Assembly: GCA_947561395.2 (NCBI GenBank)
Contig: OX387184.1
Location: 43,266,766-43,330,765 of the forward strand
Reading direction: 5' to 3'
Length of the DNA stretch: 64,000 nt
Source: Buxus sempervirens
Lineage: Eukaryota; Streptophyta; Magnoliopsida; Buxales; Buxaceae
This document shows positions 31,562 through 42,440 of this stretch, one piece after another; within the stretch, counting starts at the first letter, position 1, and every line of letters begins with the position of its first letter. The notes under the pieces were generated by a model. That model saw only the letters and a list, made by a program, of their open reading frames with translations. It was not told the origin of the DNA and did no database searches. A program made the position numbers and the translations under genes.

Positions 31562-33011
31562 TATCAGTTACTACGGCCGGCCATTACTACACCTATGGAT
31601 ACCCGATCAGCAGATGCTACCAGGCCCTAGTTACCTAGACTTGCACCACCAGTAGTACAGAGGCCTCAGGGTCAGGGCAGAGGTGGATTTCAGGGTGGAC
31701 CGGCACCACAGAGACAGCAAGCACCACCTCCATGCCCCCAGCAGATGAGGGTATATGCTGTGGCGGCTTAGCAAGGTGAGCCAGAGGGGGATTTCTTGAG
31801 GAGGCTCGCGAGGAGGAGCAGGATGCCCCGCAGCTTGTTGGAGGTACTCTTTTCATACATGGTAGATCAGCTGTATGTTTATTTGATTCTTGTGCTTTCC
31901 GATCCTTTATTACTCCATGTTGTGCACATCGTATTGGTCTGATTCCCACCACACTCGAGTCTGAATTGATTGTACACAGACCATTGGGAGAGGCCACTAG
32001 AGTATAGACTGTGTTTAGAGATTGCATGATCCGATTGGGTTTTCTGGAGTTGCCAGGAGATTTAGTCGAGTTGAGATTTGGGGAGTTTGATGTGATTTTG
32101 GGCATCGATTGGTTGTTTAGACACCACGTGAGCATAGACTTTCATCGGGGTACCATTATGGTGAGACAGCCATGTCAACCTATACATTGTTTCGGTTGTG
32201 AGGGGTTGAGTACACAAATCAGTTTAGTAGCTTCCATTGAGGTTGAGGAGACAGTGGCTGAGACACCTAGTCTCTCTAGTGTGTCTGTGGCATCGGAGTT
32301 TGAGGATGTATTTCCTGAGGATTTTCTGGGTTTACCACCACCTAGAGAGGTCGAGTTTAGCATACGACTTCTACCTGGTACGGCACCTATTTCCGAACCT
32401 CCTTACCGGATGTCACAACCTGAGTATCAGGAGATGAAAAAGCAGTTGGATGAGCTAGTGGAGAAGGGTTTTATTAGACCCAGTGTGTCACCATGGGGTG
32501 CACCGGTCCTATTTGTCCAAAAAAAGGACGGGTCGATGTGGATATGTATAAACTACCGTCAGTTGAATCAAGTCACCATTAAGAATAAATATCCGTTGCC
32601 TCGGATTGATGACTTGTTCGACCAGTTGAGGGGTGCATCATGGTTTTCTAAGATCGACCTGAGATCTGGATACCATCAACTGAGAGTGGCACTTGAAGAT
32701 GTAGAGAATATGACTTTCTGCACACGATATGGGCACTATGAGTTTTTGGTCATGCCATTTGGGCTAACTAATGCCCCGGCTGTCTTCATGAACCGAGTAT
32801 TCCATACTCACTTGGACAGCTTCGTTGTAGTATTTATTGATGATATTTTGGTGTAATCTCAGAGTAGAGATGATCATATTCAGCATCTCAGGACTGTACT
32901 GCAGACATTGAGAGAGCACAGGCTGTATGCAAAGTTCAGTAAGTGCCAGTTTTGGTTGAGAGAGGTGAGTTTTCTAGGGCACGTGATTTCTGGAGAGGGA
33001 ATAGCAGTGGA
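31562..33011 (+). pseudogene. E4 gag tail, protease and RT, truncated
   Basis: After E5, the E4 frame resumes with gag tail to about 31790. The protease near 31840-32150 has active site DSCA instead of DSGA (Asp at 31885) and a TAG near 32005. The pre-RT segment [16 protein letters not shown] follows. RT (32300-33011) has [31 protein letters not shown] and FIDD; Tyr after DDILV is TAA. Two to three residues are missing after NAPAVFM. It ends at GIAVDP, where the 3' LTR remnant begins. Confidence 0.85.
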
Positions 33012-33077
33012 TCCATACTTAACACTCCGTGAGATGTGTTATATCTTTATTGAACAACACGGATCCCGGGCATTACA
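33012..33077 (+). repeat. E4 3' LTR remnant (last 66 bp)
   Basis: TCCATACTTAACACTCCG...GGGCATTACA matches the terminal part of the E4 LTR (26644-26709) with a few differences. RT is fused to it directly at a short TCCATA-like overlap. Confidence 0.88.
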
Positions 33078-34467
33078 CCAAGGCAATCAAATCACTGGGC
33101 AACTCCAATCTCTCCATTATAATCATGCAGTCTCTATACACAGACTCAACTCTAGTAGACTCTCCCAATGGTGTGTGCACAGTCAATACAGCATCCAAAT
33201 CAATAGGTGACAATCCAATCCATCATGCACAAATAGGCGATATAAAGGAATACGAAGCACCAGAATCAAATAAAACACATGCTAATCTACCATAGATGAA
33301 AAGAATACCTCCGATTAGCGCGGGTGCCTCATGATCAGTCTCGATCTCCTCTACATGCTCAGGCTTACGCTCCTCCTCATATGCCTCTAAAGCAAATGCT
33401 CTAGCTTGCTGCGGCTGTTGAGTAGGTACTGCCTGCCTCTATGGTGCGGCGGGTGCTGGTGCTGGCAATAGTCCATCCGGCTGTGTCACTGCCAATGGCT
33501 GATAGCTCGAAGGAAACCTACAGTCATTAATCCTGTGGCCTGTCTAACCACACTTGTAGCAAGTACCCGAAGCTGCAATACATGGACCCGGTACATGATT
33601 CCTGGCACATCTGACACATCCCTTCTGAACTGGCCTGTACTGACCTCCAGAAGACTCTCCTCTAGTCCAATATCTAGGCCTCTTGCCTCCACTAAAGAAA
33701 CCTTGCTACTCAACTGGCCTCATCTACTGTCTTGCCATGCTCTGACTGACTCTGGTCTCAAGGTCACTCTCAGCCCTGGTGGCTCAACGTTCAATATCCT
33801 TGAGCTCGGTGCACATGAATACCGTCAGCATACTTCGAATCTCAAACTTTAGACCCCGCTCAAAGTGCGACGTCAGTCTCCTTTCATCTTGAGTCATATG
33901 GGGTGCAAAACGAGAGAAAGCTGCAAATTTGGCCTCATACTATGCCACTGTCTGGCTCACCTGGGTGATATCCATGAATTCTCGCTCTTTCTTAAGTCGG
34001 ACCTCCTTAGAAAAATATTGCTCATAAAACACCTCGCGGAATCCATCCCATGTCATAAAAGTAGCCTGAAGCTTCTGCCTCTTCCTATCTGTCCACCAGT
34101 GAACTGCCTCACCCTCAAACAAGAACGTTGCCAGTTTCACCCTCCTATCCACTGGGCATCCCATGGCCTCGAATATCCACTGAAAATAGGCGGGATTCAA
34201 CTTCCTGAACTGCTCTAAGTCTCGAGCTGTCTGAATCTCTCCCTCCTGTCTAGGAACATTCCTATGTCCATCACCGTCATTCCCATTCAAGTTTTGACTC
34301 ATCCTTTCCTCCGGTTCCTTGGCAAGAAGTTCTGCCAAAGTAACAACAGCAACCCGCACATCTCCTTCGGGTGGAGGTGGTGGTAATGGAGCATCCTGCT
34401 ACTGCTCCCTAGCCTCAACTGTCTCCTAAGTAGTATCAGCTCATGCGCATCTCCCTCTACCAACCAT
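33078..34467 (-). pseudogene. gag: E6 gag and protease N-terminus, broken
   Basis: On the - strand, gag ATG is at 34467 after TTGTATTTTGCAG. The open part 34359-33940 contains the gag core, then stops. Compared with E2, about 49 bp are missing near 34182 between two TCCACT repeats, removing the RWLMRVEW region. The zinc-knuckle region lies at 33690-33500 and the start of protease at 33270-33078. It shares the TAG near 33935 with E2 (23195), but not the TAG at 22679. Confidence 0.78.
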
Positions 34468-34541
34468 CTGCAAAATACAAATTCTATTTGTTAGAATCCA
34501 ATACTTCTAGGCGTTCTATCGAGCGTACTCACAATCCCATC
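33078..34541 (-). mobile_element. E6: fragment of a - strand Tekay element (protease start and gag)
   Basis: It aligns along its length with E2 22336-23843. E4 remnant cuts it on the left inside protease; LTR A cuts it on the right in the leader, at CACAATCCCATC. It is from the same subfamily as E2 but not an identical copy. Confidence 0.82.
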
Positions 34542-36312
34542 TATAAAACCCCGAATTTTCAGTAAATAAATAAATAATAATTAAATATGAATATCTTGAA
34601 TGTCCATATATTTGTCAAAATAAATTAGATATTGAGAGATAATTAAATAAATAAATTAAATTATTATTATTAGACTTGAGAAATAATAATAGATTTAAGT
34701 TGGGGTTTAGATTGTCTATTAACAATGATATTTAAAGCTTAGTAATTGGAATAATGGTATATTGGAATTATGCTTGATTTGAAGCCTGAAGTCGAGGAGA
34801 TGAGAATTTTATTGAAGGATATTAATTATAATTATAGATGATCACACTGATAGAGGAGATCCGGAGTTTGACGCAGATCTGATCGATGGATCGTGACATA
34901 TCAAGGAAAGAGTGGATTAAAGGTCATTATTAAATCTGAATGGTTGGTAAGTATAGAGCTCATTACTAGTGCAATGTGTGGGATCGGGAGAGAATAAAAT
35001 AGGGCTTTTATATTTTATTTGAAGCTAATCGTAGGAGAGTTTTGTTTTGGGGCGTTTGACAGCTGCAGAGGGAGAAAACGAACAAGAGAGAGAGGGCGAG
35101 ACCAAGAAGGAGAAGGGAAGAAGGAGGAAGAGAGCAAGCGAGTGGTTTCTGGTTTCTCGTCATCCCCGTAGCATTTCATGTTTGTGAAGAAGGAGAAGAA
35201 TGGTTCGAACAAAGGTAGGTAACACCCTGTTCTTGTCGTGGATTTGTGTTTTCTTTGTGTTTGATTGCAATCGCATATTTAATCGGAATATATGTGTATG
35301 CTACATTAGATTATTGTTGTTTATACGTATAAGAATCGTTTGAAAGTGAGAAAACACCCTGCGTACTCTCGGATTAGCCGCACCATATAGGACGCTGAGG
35401 AGGCCGAGGTCGGCGTCCATATGCGTTCTTAGGCGCTCCTTTTATTTAAACACCAAACACGCATTTTCCGTAATGCATAACCGCCAAGGAATGCTTAGGA
35501 GAATGTGGTTGGCGATCTTAGGTGCCCATTCAAAAGGGAGACCACCTAGGCAATCACCTAGGCCCTAGCTTTAGAAGAAAAATGCACTAATTTAAAAGAG
35601 CTTGTAATCATTACAAGCCTAAACTTTAAATACTTCTTTTTACTTTAATGAATTAAAACTTAAACATAAATACTTCCCTCAAATCGTAAAAAAGCTTGTA
35701 ATCATTACAAGCCTAAACTTTAAATACTTCTTTTTACTTTAATGAATTAAAACTTAAACTTAAATACTTCCCTCTTACTTTATTGAATTAAACTAAAATC
35801 TAAATACTTTCATTTGCCTTTTTGACCCTCACCAAACTTTAAATAACTTGAACAACTTAACCTAAACCTAATTAGATTGTTTACGTGCATTAGTCTTTCA
35901 CTAAATCTAAAATTTAATAACTTTTGATAATTTAACCACATCTTAATTAAATCCTAATACTTTAAAACGACCCACGTATATTATTAAACAATTGAATTTT
36001 TATATTAATGTAATTAATACATTATTAGAACCGCACTTTAGCGTGCGTGTTATACATTCAATTTCCGATGTAATTAAATATCTGTCTAACACTAAAACGG
36101 GATGTCACGTTAAGCGTATCTTTTTGTACTGAACAAATTATTTTGATTAATATACTGAAGAACCGTTGTTGGAACGAGACTAGGGATTATCAAATAAACA
36201 TGAACCAAATGTGTTATACATAATATTGAAATTGAGAATTGTTTGTATATTGGCTTGGTGGCCAGTTGTATTGACAACCTGCTTGGTGGCAGAGATTTGT
36301 TTATATTACCCG

Positions 36313-36480
36313 CTTGGTGGCGAAGACCCATACCCACTTCGTAGCGGAGACCCATACCAGCTTGGTGGCGGAGACCCTTACCCGCTTGGTGGTGGAGACC
36401 CTAACCCGCTTGGTGGCGGAGACCCATACCCGCTTGGTGGCGAAGACCTTAACCTGCTTGGTGGCAGAGACATTACCTCC
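36313..36480 (+). repeat. 24-bp tandem repeat in LTR A (seven units)
   Basis: Units start at 36313, 36337, 36361, 36385, 36409, 36433 and 36457. The consensus is close to CTTGGTGGCGGAGACCCATA plus CCCG. Because 24 is a multiple of three, all frames stay open on both strands and give repeated octapeptides. I treat those as by-products, not a gene. Confidence 0.88.
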
Positions 36481-37230
36481 TACGGGAGAGACATATTTCC
36501 TCCATGGGGAAAATGTATTTCCGATGGATTGCATCCTACAGAAGACGTACCTCATGTGGGGGAGATGTAATTATGCGTGATTGCATCCCACATGGGGGAT
36601 GGGTGTGTGAGTTGCCACTGAAAGGTGAGGAAGCCATCTCCTGTGGTAGAGGTAGATGCTGTGTGTCCATATCCTATGGTTGAGTTATCCTATCTCCTGT
36701 AGGGGTACCTGTAGTTGTAGAGATGTGCATTCCCCTGCGGAGTTTGTGTGGGTACTATGTGTTTACGTCCTGTGGCAGATGTAGGCTACTACCCGAAGGT
36801 GGACTTCTACTATTGATTATATGATTGATTCTGAGATTGATTGATTGGTTTAGACATATCTAACGAGATTGCTTATTTAAATGAAATGCTTAACGTCATA
36901 ATTGTACAGAATTGCTATGACGTAGTTTAAATTGTTAAAATTGAATATTATGGAATCATGAAATAAGGGTTAAATAGTTCTTAAGGAAATAAAAAATAGA
37001 ATAAATTGAAACCAGGTAATTATGACTTAGAATACATTGTTCTAATAATTGAAACGAAATTTACATAATAAACTTTCTTTATTTAGAGCATTGTTTTGAG
37101 AACGGTTTTATATCGTGATTAATCGTTTACCTTACCAACTGTGATTACTCGATTATTTTACCGAGCATGAAACCACTATTATTTTCCCTATTTATATAAA
37201 TTGTTTTCTACATGCATAGTGTTACCTACT

Positions 37231-37246
37231 GAGATATTCATATCTC
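37231..37246 (+). promoter_or_regulatory. Conserved LTR hairpin GAGATA-TTCA-TATCTC (LTR A)
   Basis: The same 6-bp stem as in E4 with loop TTCA, preceded by CATGCATAG and followed 27 nt later by the acceptor-like TTTTTCAG. Confidence 0.65.
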
Positions 37247-37342
37247 ACTCCTACTTTATATTCTATTTTTCAGGTCATCTTGGAGAGGACGCCACGGGTT
37301 ACACTGGTAGTGGGTTGAAGTCTAGGAAATCAAGATGAAAAG

Positions 37343-38937
37343 TGTAAAACCCTGAATTTTCAGCAAATAAATAAATAATAACTAAATCTAAATATTGGGT
37401 ATGTTAATAAACTTGTCAAAATAAATTAGAGAATAAACTTAGAAATCTAGGAAGAAATCGAGTGAGTAGATGTAAATTATCGAGGGAATAGTATTTTGTC
37501 CAATTCATATTAATTATTGGTAAATAATTAAATACATAAATTAAGTTATTAATAGACTTGAGAAATAATGATAGATTTAAGTTCGGTTTAGATTGCCTAT
37601 TAGCATTGATATTTATAGCTTAATAAGTGGAATAAGGGCATAATGATAAATATAGTCTATTTGGAACCTTAAGTCGAGGAGATGAGAATTTTATTGAAGG
37701 ATATTAATTATAATCACACTGATAGAGGAGATCATGAATTTGGCGCAGATCTGATCGTTGGATCGTGGCAGATTGAGGTAAGAATTAAGTAAATCCGAAA
37801 CTGTTTTCTAATTTGATGGTTGTCTAATGGGTGATGCATGTGCGTTGTGTAGGATCATGGGATATAAAAGAATAGGGTTTATACCCTAGAGAATATGTTT
37901 TAGTATTGGCTATTATACTCATCTGTTTAGGGTATGCAACGGCCGAAAGAGAAAAAGAAAGAGATCGAGAAGAGAAGAGGAAGAACGAGAGAGAGAAAGG
38001 GAGATCGAGAGGAGAAGCTGGGGAGATCTTGGAAAGGATTGGATTGCTGCGAAACAAGAGATCAAAGCCACACGAAGAAGAAAGAGGAGAAAGAGGTGAT
38101 CTTGAGCCAGCAGAGGTAAGTAGCATCGATTTTATGTTGGTTTTGTGTTATTGAGATTAATCGATTCGTGTTGCATGTTTTGAGTTGTATATACACGTAT
38201 TTAGCATAGTAGGGATGTTATTTGTATGTTATTATTGAACAGAGCATGAAAAACCAAGTTTTAAAACACTGTATGGACGATTTCAGGAGACCGCCGAGCT
38301 TACTGTGCTAAGCGATCCTTGGCGCTCGTTGAAAAACTTTGACCGCTCGAGACCGCCTACTGACTTATCGTCGACGATAGATTTTGAACTACCGCCTACC
38401 CTAGACCGCCTGAGCGATCCTGAGTGCTCTGTGCAGAAAATGCAGATTTTCGTATTTTTAACCTTTGATTCAATTATAAACTATTTTAAATCAATTTTAA
38501 TCAGTAATTAAGATGTTTTAAGACCAAAATAAATTATCAAATACCCTGTTTGGCAGAAAAGTAAATATGGAATTATTTTCAGAAATTAGTTGCCTAAATT
38601 TGATTTAAATAAGAAATTCTAAGTTTAATGCAGATAAACCTTTATAAATTTGACTAATTAATTAAGAGACATTAATTTATATATCAGCAACCAAATTTCT
38701 ACAAATAGAGACTTTATATCAAAAACCCAACCCTGTTGAACTACCTTTGAAAAATCTTGAGTACCAGGACTATTAAGCCTTACTGGTAAGACTTTAAACC
38801 AGAAATTACCCTATTGAATTTGGAGAAAGAACCCTATATACCTTTAGGCCTCATTAGTTAATTTAAATTGGTCTACCTTAATTTCCCTCCAATAAATAAC
38901 AAGTACCATATTACTTTAATTGATCACTGTCAGCACC
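37343..38937 (+). repeat. LTR B, 5' part only, cut by E3
   Basis: TGTAAAACCCTGAATTTTCAGC aligns with the start of LTR A, and the two share blocks such as GAGGAGATGAGAATTTTATT. It has a TATA-like GATATAAAAG (37860), a purine-rich block, donor-like AGAG|GTAAGTAGC (38116) and a GACCGCC/GAGCGATCC island (38285-38435). It is interrupted at 38938 by the E3 LTR; its acceptor and end are not present. Confidence 0.8.
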
Positions 38938-39518
38938 TCATTTTTGCGCTCCCGAAGAGCCGGAAATGCAAACCCTAAACAGAAAGTTAATCCCTAAGGG
39001 GTGGAAAATTAACATTTTTGATCGAGTGAAAATTGGCCACCTTGCTTTATCTCAATGGATAGAGAATCCCGACACGAGTCCAACGCAACTGAGTTTGCTG
39101 GAATCGGAGTACGCATGAAGGTTCTGTGGGCTGGTCAAACTTGAGGGTGAGCTGAAAGTTGACTTTTTTCGAACCCCGAGCCTAGTGCTTATCCCTATGT
39201 CATTGGATAGAGGGCTCTGATACGAGTCCAACACAACTGAGTTCGCTCAAATCGGAGTCCGGATCAAGGAGATATGAGCCGTCGAAGTTTCTGTGCAGCA
39301 AAACCAGAAACTGCACACGTGGCGAAGAAACTGCGCACGTGGCAATGAATGCAGCAAAATATCTCAGGGACTAAATCTCAAATATCCAAAAATCATCAAA
39401 TATCTCAGGGACTAAGCCAAAATTTGCAGGGGGCAATCTGCAGATATCCAAAAGTGTCAAATCGGTCAAATCAATCAAATCGGTCAAGTCGAGGGGCAAA
39501 TCCATAATTTTTTTGATT

Positions 39519-39764
39519 TGTATCCGATCAAATATGTCGGATACACATGCTTTTATTCATATCCGACATATAATGCCGGATACAAGAGATTTGCTCGTGA
39601 GATTCGTGATTCGCTGATAGATACGCGCAGAAAATTAAATTTCGGAAATGATTGTGTTTGTATCCGATATAATATGCCGGATACAAAGGAAGTGCAGTGT
39701 ATCCAACATAATATGCCGGATACAAAGGAAGTGTAGTGTATCCGACATTAAATGCCGGATGCAA
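39519..39764. repeat. Five ~28-bp palindromic iterons in E3 LTR U3
   Basis: Copies at 39519-39547, 39558-39586, 39659-39687, 39698-39726 and 39737-39764 each have the form GTATCCGACAT...ATGCCGGATAC, an imperfect inverted repeat. The last three are spaced exactly 39 bp apart. The cluster ends 8 bp before the TATA box. Confidence 0.88.
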
Positions 39765-39771
39765 AAAAGTT

Positions 39772-39783
39772 TCTATAAAAAGG
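39772..39783 (+). promoter_or_regulatory. E3 LTR TATA box
   Basis: TCTATAAAAAGG directly follows the iteron array. It is the best promoter candidate for E3 genomic RNA. Confidence 0.75.
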
Positions 39784-41290
39784 CAACAGCAGCCCCAGTT
39801 CGGGGGTTGGCTTGGTTTTTGCTGTTTTCCCCTCTTCTTCCCCATTGTTCCTGGTACGAAACCCTCCCCTCTCACCTCTCCTTGCCTCCAAAGCCACCCA
39901 AACAACCTTCTAGGACTGTTCTACCCCTCCCTTGCCTCTTCTTCTTCATCTCCATTAAACAAAAGCTTGGAGGAGGAACTTGGTGATCTTGGAGAGGTGC
40001 TGCTCCAGCAACCTTTCGTGCTTCAAAGACGTGCTCGTACTACATTCCAAGGTTCAAAACCCCCAAGGCGAGGTTCCTTAGCACCCTTTGTTAAACATAC
40101 TTGACAATAAATGAAATATGAGCATTCCCATCCTCTTTTGTGTCATATACCTACTGTTCTCTCATGCTATGGTGTGTTGGTTCATTTCCTTGTTGTATAT
40201 TAACTCCCATGGTAAGGAGAGGGTTTGTGTTTAACCGGAAAGGAGAGAAAGGGGCTGCTCATGACCATTTAAGTGTTACTTTTCAGCATATGGTTCCTTT
40301 TCCTTGTTTGTGTATTGCTATTATTTATACGGGGGAGCATGTTCCCTCTTTCATTCCTTAATCCAACGTATCCCCATGTAATCCCCACTTCCCCTTCTAG
40401 TATTCCGTTTTTATGCTTTAGTTCCTTTTCGGCACTTCCACAACAATGGTTTCTCTTGTACAATTCGGGGTGAGCATGTGTGTATGCACCCTTCATTGCC
40501 GTACTCCACTACCCCGTTCCTTGGTTGATTTTACCTTTTTATTATGTTTTGGTTTGTGTTAGTAGCATGCTCCCCCTTCCCCACGTCATGGTTTTCGTAT
40601 GTTTTCAGTTATTGTTATAGAAAGCATGAAGATTTCTTCCCCTTTTTGATCTCATGATAACATGCGTAGGCTCCTTGGGGTCTACACCCTCCTTTATGTT
40701 GCTCCCGCCCCCATTAGCATGCTTCGATCTTGTTTAAACCCTGATTATTAGCTGCTGTTCTCATTACCTGCAGCATGTTTTGTTGTGTTAAACTTGCCTA
40801 ACATGCTTGCCTTTGGAGCCCTTGAGTGCATGCCTGAGTTCCCTCACCTTAGTGCTATGATTAGGACACTTCCCGCTCATGTTGGCCTTCTTTTTTACAT
40901 AAATCTGAGCCCCAAACATCCGCTGCCCCATGCATGCCGGATAAGTGATCTTGTGTGTGCGTGACATGGCATGGAGTACGGTTGAGTCCTCACTTAGTTA
41001 GAAATCCCTTGCTTTGAATCATTTGCTGATTTGGGGATTTAGTAGGACCAAAGGCAAGTGCACCCCAGCCCTGTTTTGCTGCCATGCGGTTCAAGTGGGA
41101 GGAGGCTACCTCCCATGCCTCCCCCCTCCTCCCTTTGTTGTAAAAACCCCATAAGAGACCAAAAGTGTGGTCTTCCGCTTCCCTAAACCACTGTGGGCCC
41201 ACACAGGGGCCCAAACCATTGCTAGAACACCCTAAGAGGCCTAGGAATCCAAGCCCAATGTAAAGATCCGAAAAACCAAGTTTTTAGGTT

Positions 41291-41394
41291 GATCCGACAA
41301 CTCAGGTCGGATCAACAGAGCCTTGTTCGTAACCGGCCAAAGATGCCGGATACACTGATCCTTATGTGTAACCGGCATCTCCGGCCGGCTACAC
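41291..41394. repeat. Second palindrome group in E3 LTR
   Basis: GATCCGACAACTCAGGTCGGATC (41291-41313), an inverted pair at 41329-41353 (GTAACCGGCC...GCCGGATAC) and another at 41366-41394 (GTGTAACCGGC...GCCGGCTACAC). The half-sites resemble those of the upstream iterons. These would be in the transcribed part and could fold as RNA hairpins. Confidence 0.7.
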
Positions 41395-42422
41395 AGCCAG
41401 ATTGTCTTTTATGCTATTTCATGATCTTGTACTGTTTTCTTGATTTGTTTGATCAATCCAAATGAACCAGAAGGGTTTCCGGGTCAACCGGAGACCCAAG
41501 ATGGGCCATGGACCGACCCGGTCCAATTCGGTCTCCAGTGGGCCTTCCAACGGGGCCCACAAAGCCCGACTAACTCACTTTGCTTTAAATCAGTAAATAA
41601 ATCAATTGAGTGAGCCGTACCACTGGAGGCCCACCCAAGTCCAATTTTGGAAGCATGCTTAGATTTATGCATGGTTTGGCTGAGACCACGGGTAGGGCCT
41701 ATCGGGCCCGCTAAAGCCCATTAGACCAAACTAACTTAGGGTTTCTAAACCCTAATTCAGGAAGTCTTGGGCTTTCAAGCCCAAGCCCAGGTAATGGGCC
41801 CCAAGCCCAAGGCCTAACCCACCTTGTTAAATATTAATCAAAGATATCTCAAATCACTCGATAACCAACTGTGTGGCCGGCTCAGGGGCCCACAAAGCGA
41901 TCCTGACCCACCATGAAAATCAGTTTAATAATCAAACTTGAACCATTAAATAAAATCAATTCATTTGAACCAAGCCCAAAAGGCCTCTTAGGCTAGACCG
42001 AGGCCCACCAGGGGACACGTGGGTTCAACCAAGCCCATCAAGGAATCCGCGGGATTTCCAATGGGGCCCGCCCAATCAGACTCATCTCATCTTTAACTAA
42101 GAAGATAAAATCAAGTAAAGGGACCCACACCACTTTGGCGGTCCCGCCAGACTTAACCAAAACTATGCATATTGGGATAGGAATCGAGTGAAACCGACTG
42201 AGTTGACTCAAACCAGGGAAACCATGGGACTCGTCATCCGATGGGGTGGGCTGGGGTGTCTACGGACTTCCCCAGACCACAACCGAGACCCTACTTAGAA
42301 TCTCAAGCCGTAGACCAAAGCCTTAATAAGACAAGATTAGGCACCTAGGTGTCTGCCTGCACCCCATCAGGCGGTGGTGACTCCAAATTTTCCCATGCTG
42401 AATTTCCGACACGCGCACAGCC

Positions 42423-42440
42423 TGGCGACTCCGCTGGGGA
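42423..42440 (+). other. E3 primer binding site
   Basis: TGGCGACTCCGCTGGGGA follows the LTR end. This PBS type is characteristic of Tat/Ogre elements. I recall it as complementary to an Arg tRNA but did not check the match. Confidence 0.82.

Larger units (their letters stand above)
24270..33077 (+). mobile_element. E4: + strand Tekay element, 3' half deleted, host of E5
   Basis: LTR (24270-26709), PBS, gag, [E5 insertion], gag tail, protease and RT up to about 33011. The sequence then jumps to the last 66 bp of the 3' LTR (33012-33077). RNase H, integrase and chromodomain are lost. The pol is riddled with stops. The solo LTR S3 (58092-60617) belongs to the same LTR family. Confidence 0.85.
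34542..37342 (+). repeat. LTR A, truncated at its 3' end by LTR B
   Basis: It starts TATAAAACCCCGAATTTTCAG (TA where TG is expected, compare 37343). It contains donor-like AAAG|GTAGGTAAC (35215), GC-richer text at 35360-35560, a duplicated ~115-bp block (CTTGTAATCATTACAAGCC at 35600 and 35694), 24-bp repeats (36313-36480), hairpin (37231-37246) and acceptor TTTTTCAG (37273). No terminal TTACA is reached before LTR B begins. The internal region is absent. Confidence 0.78.
38938..42419 (+). repeat. E3 5' LTR (about 3.5 kb)
   Basis: It starts TGTCAGCACCTCATTTTTGC. The end is within CCGACACGCGCACA (42407-42419), three bases before the PBS. U3 holds the palindromic iterons (39519-39764) next to a TATA box (39772). 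Downstream, 41291-41394 holds three more palindromes. The terminal CTAGGTGTCTGCC...GGTGACTCCAAATTTTCCC text is typical of Ogre/Tat LTRs. The exact 3' boundary is uncertain by up to 8 bp. Confidence 0.85.

Noticed and set aside
36211-36580. Repetitive ORFs in LTR A on both strands
   Set aside because: Produced by a 24-bp tandem repeat whose period is a multiple of three; no start context or homologue in LTR B.
39518-39736. ORFs across the E3 LTR iterons
   Set aside because: Palindromic repeats create open frames on both strands; no gene-like content.
42423-42440. Fragment of a tRNA gene
   Set aside because: It is the primer binding site next to an LTR end.
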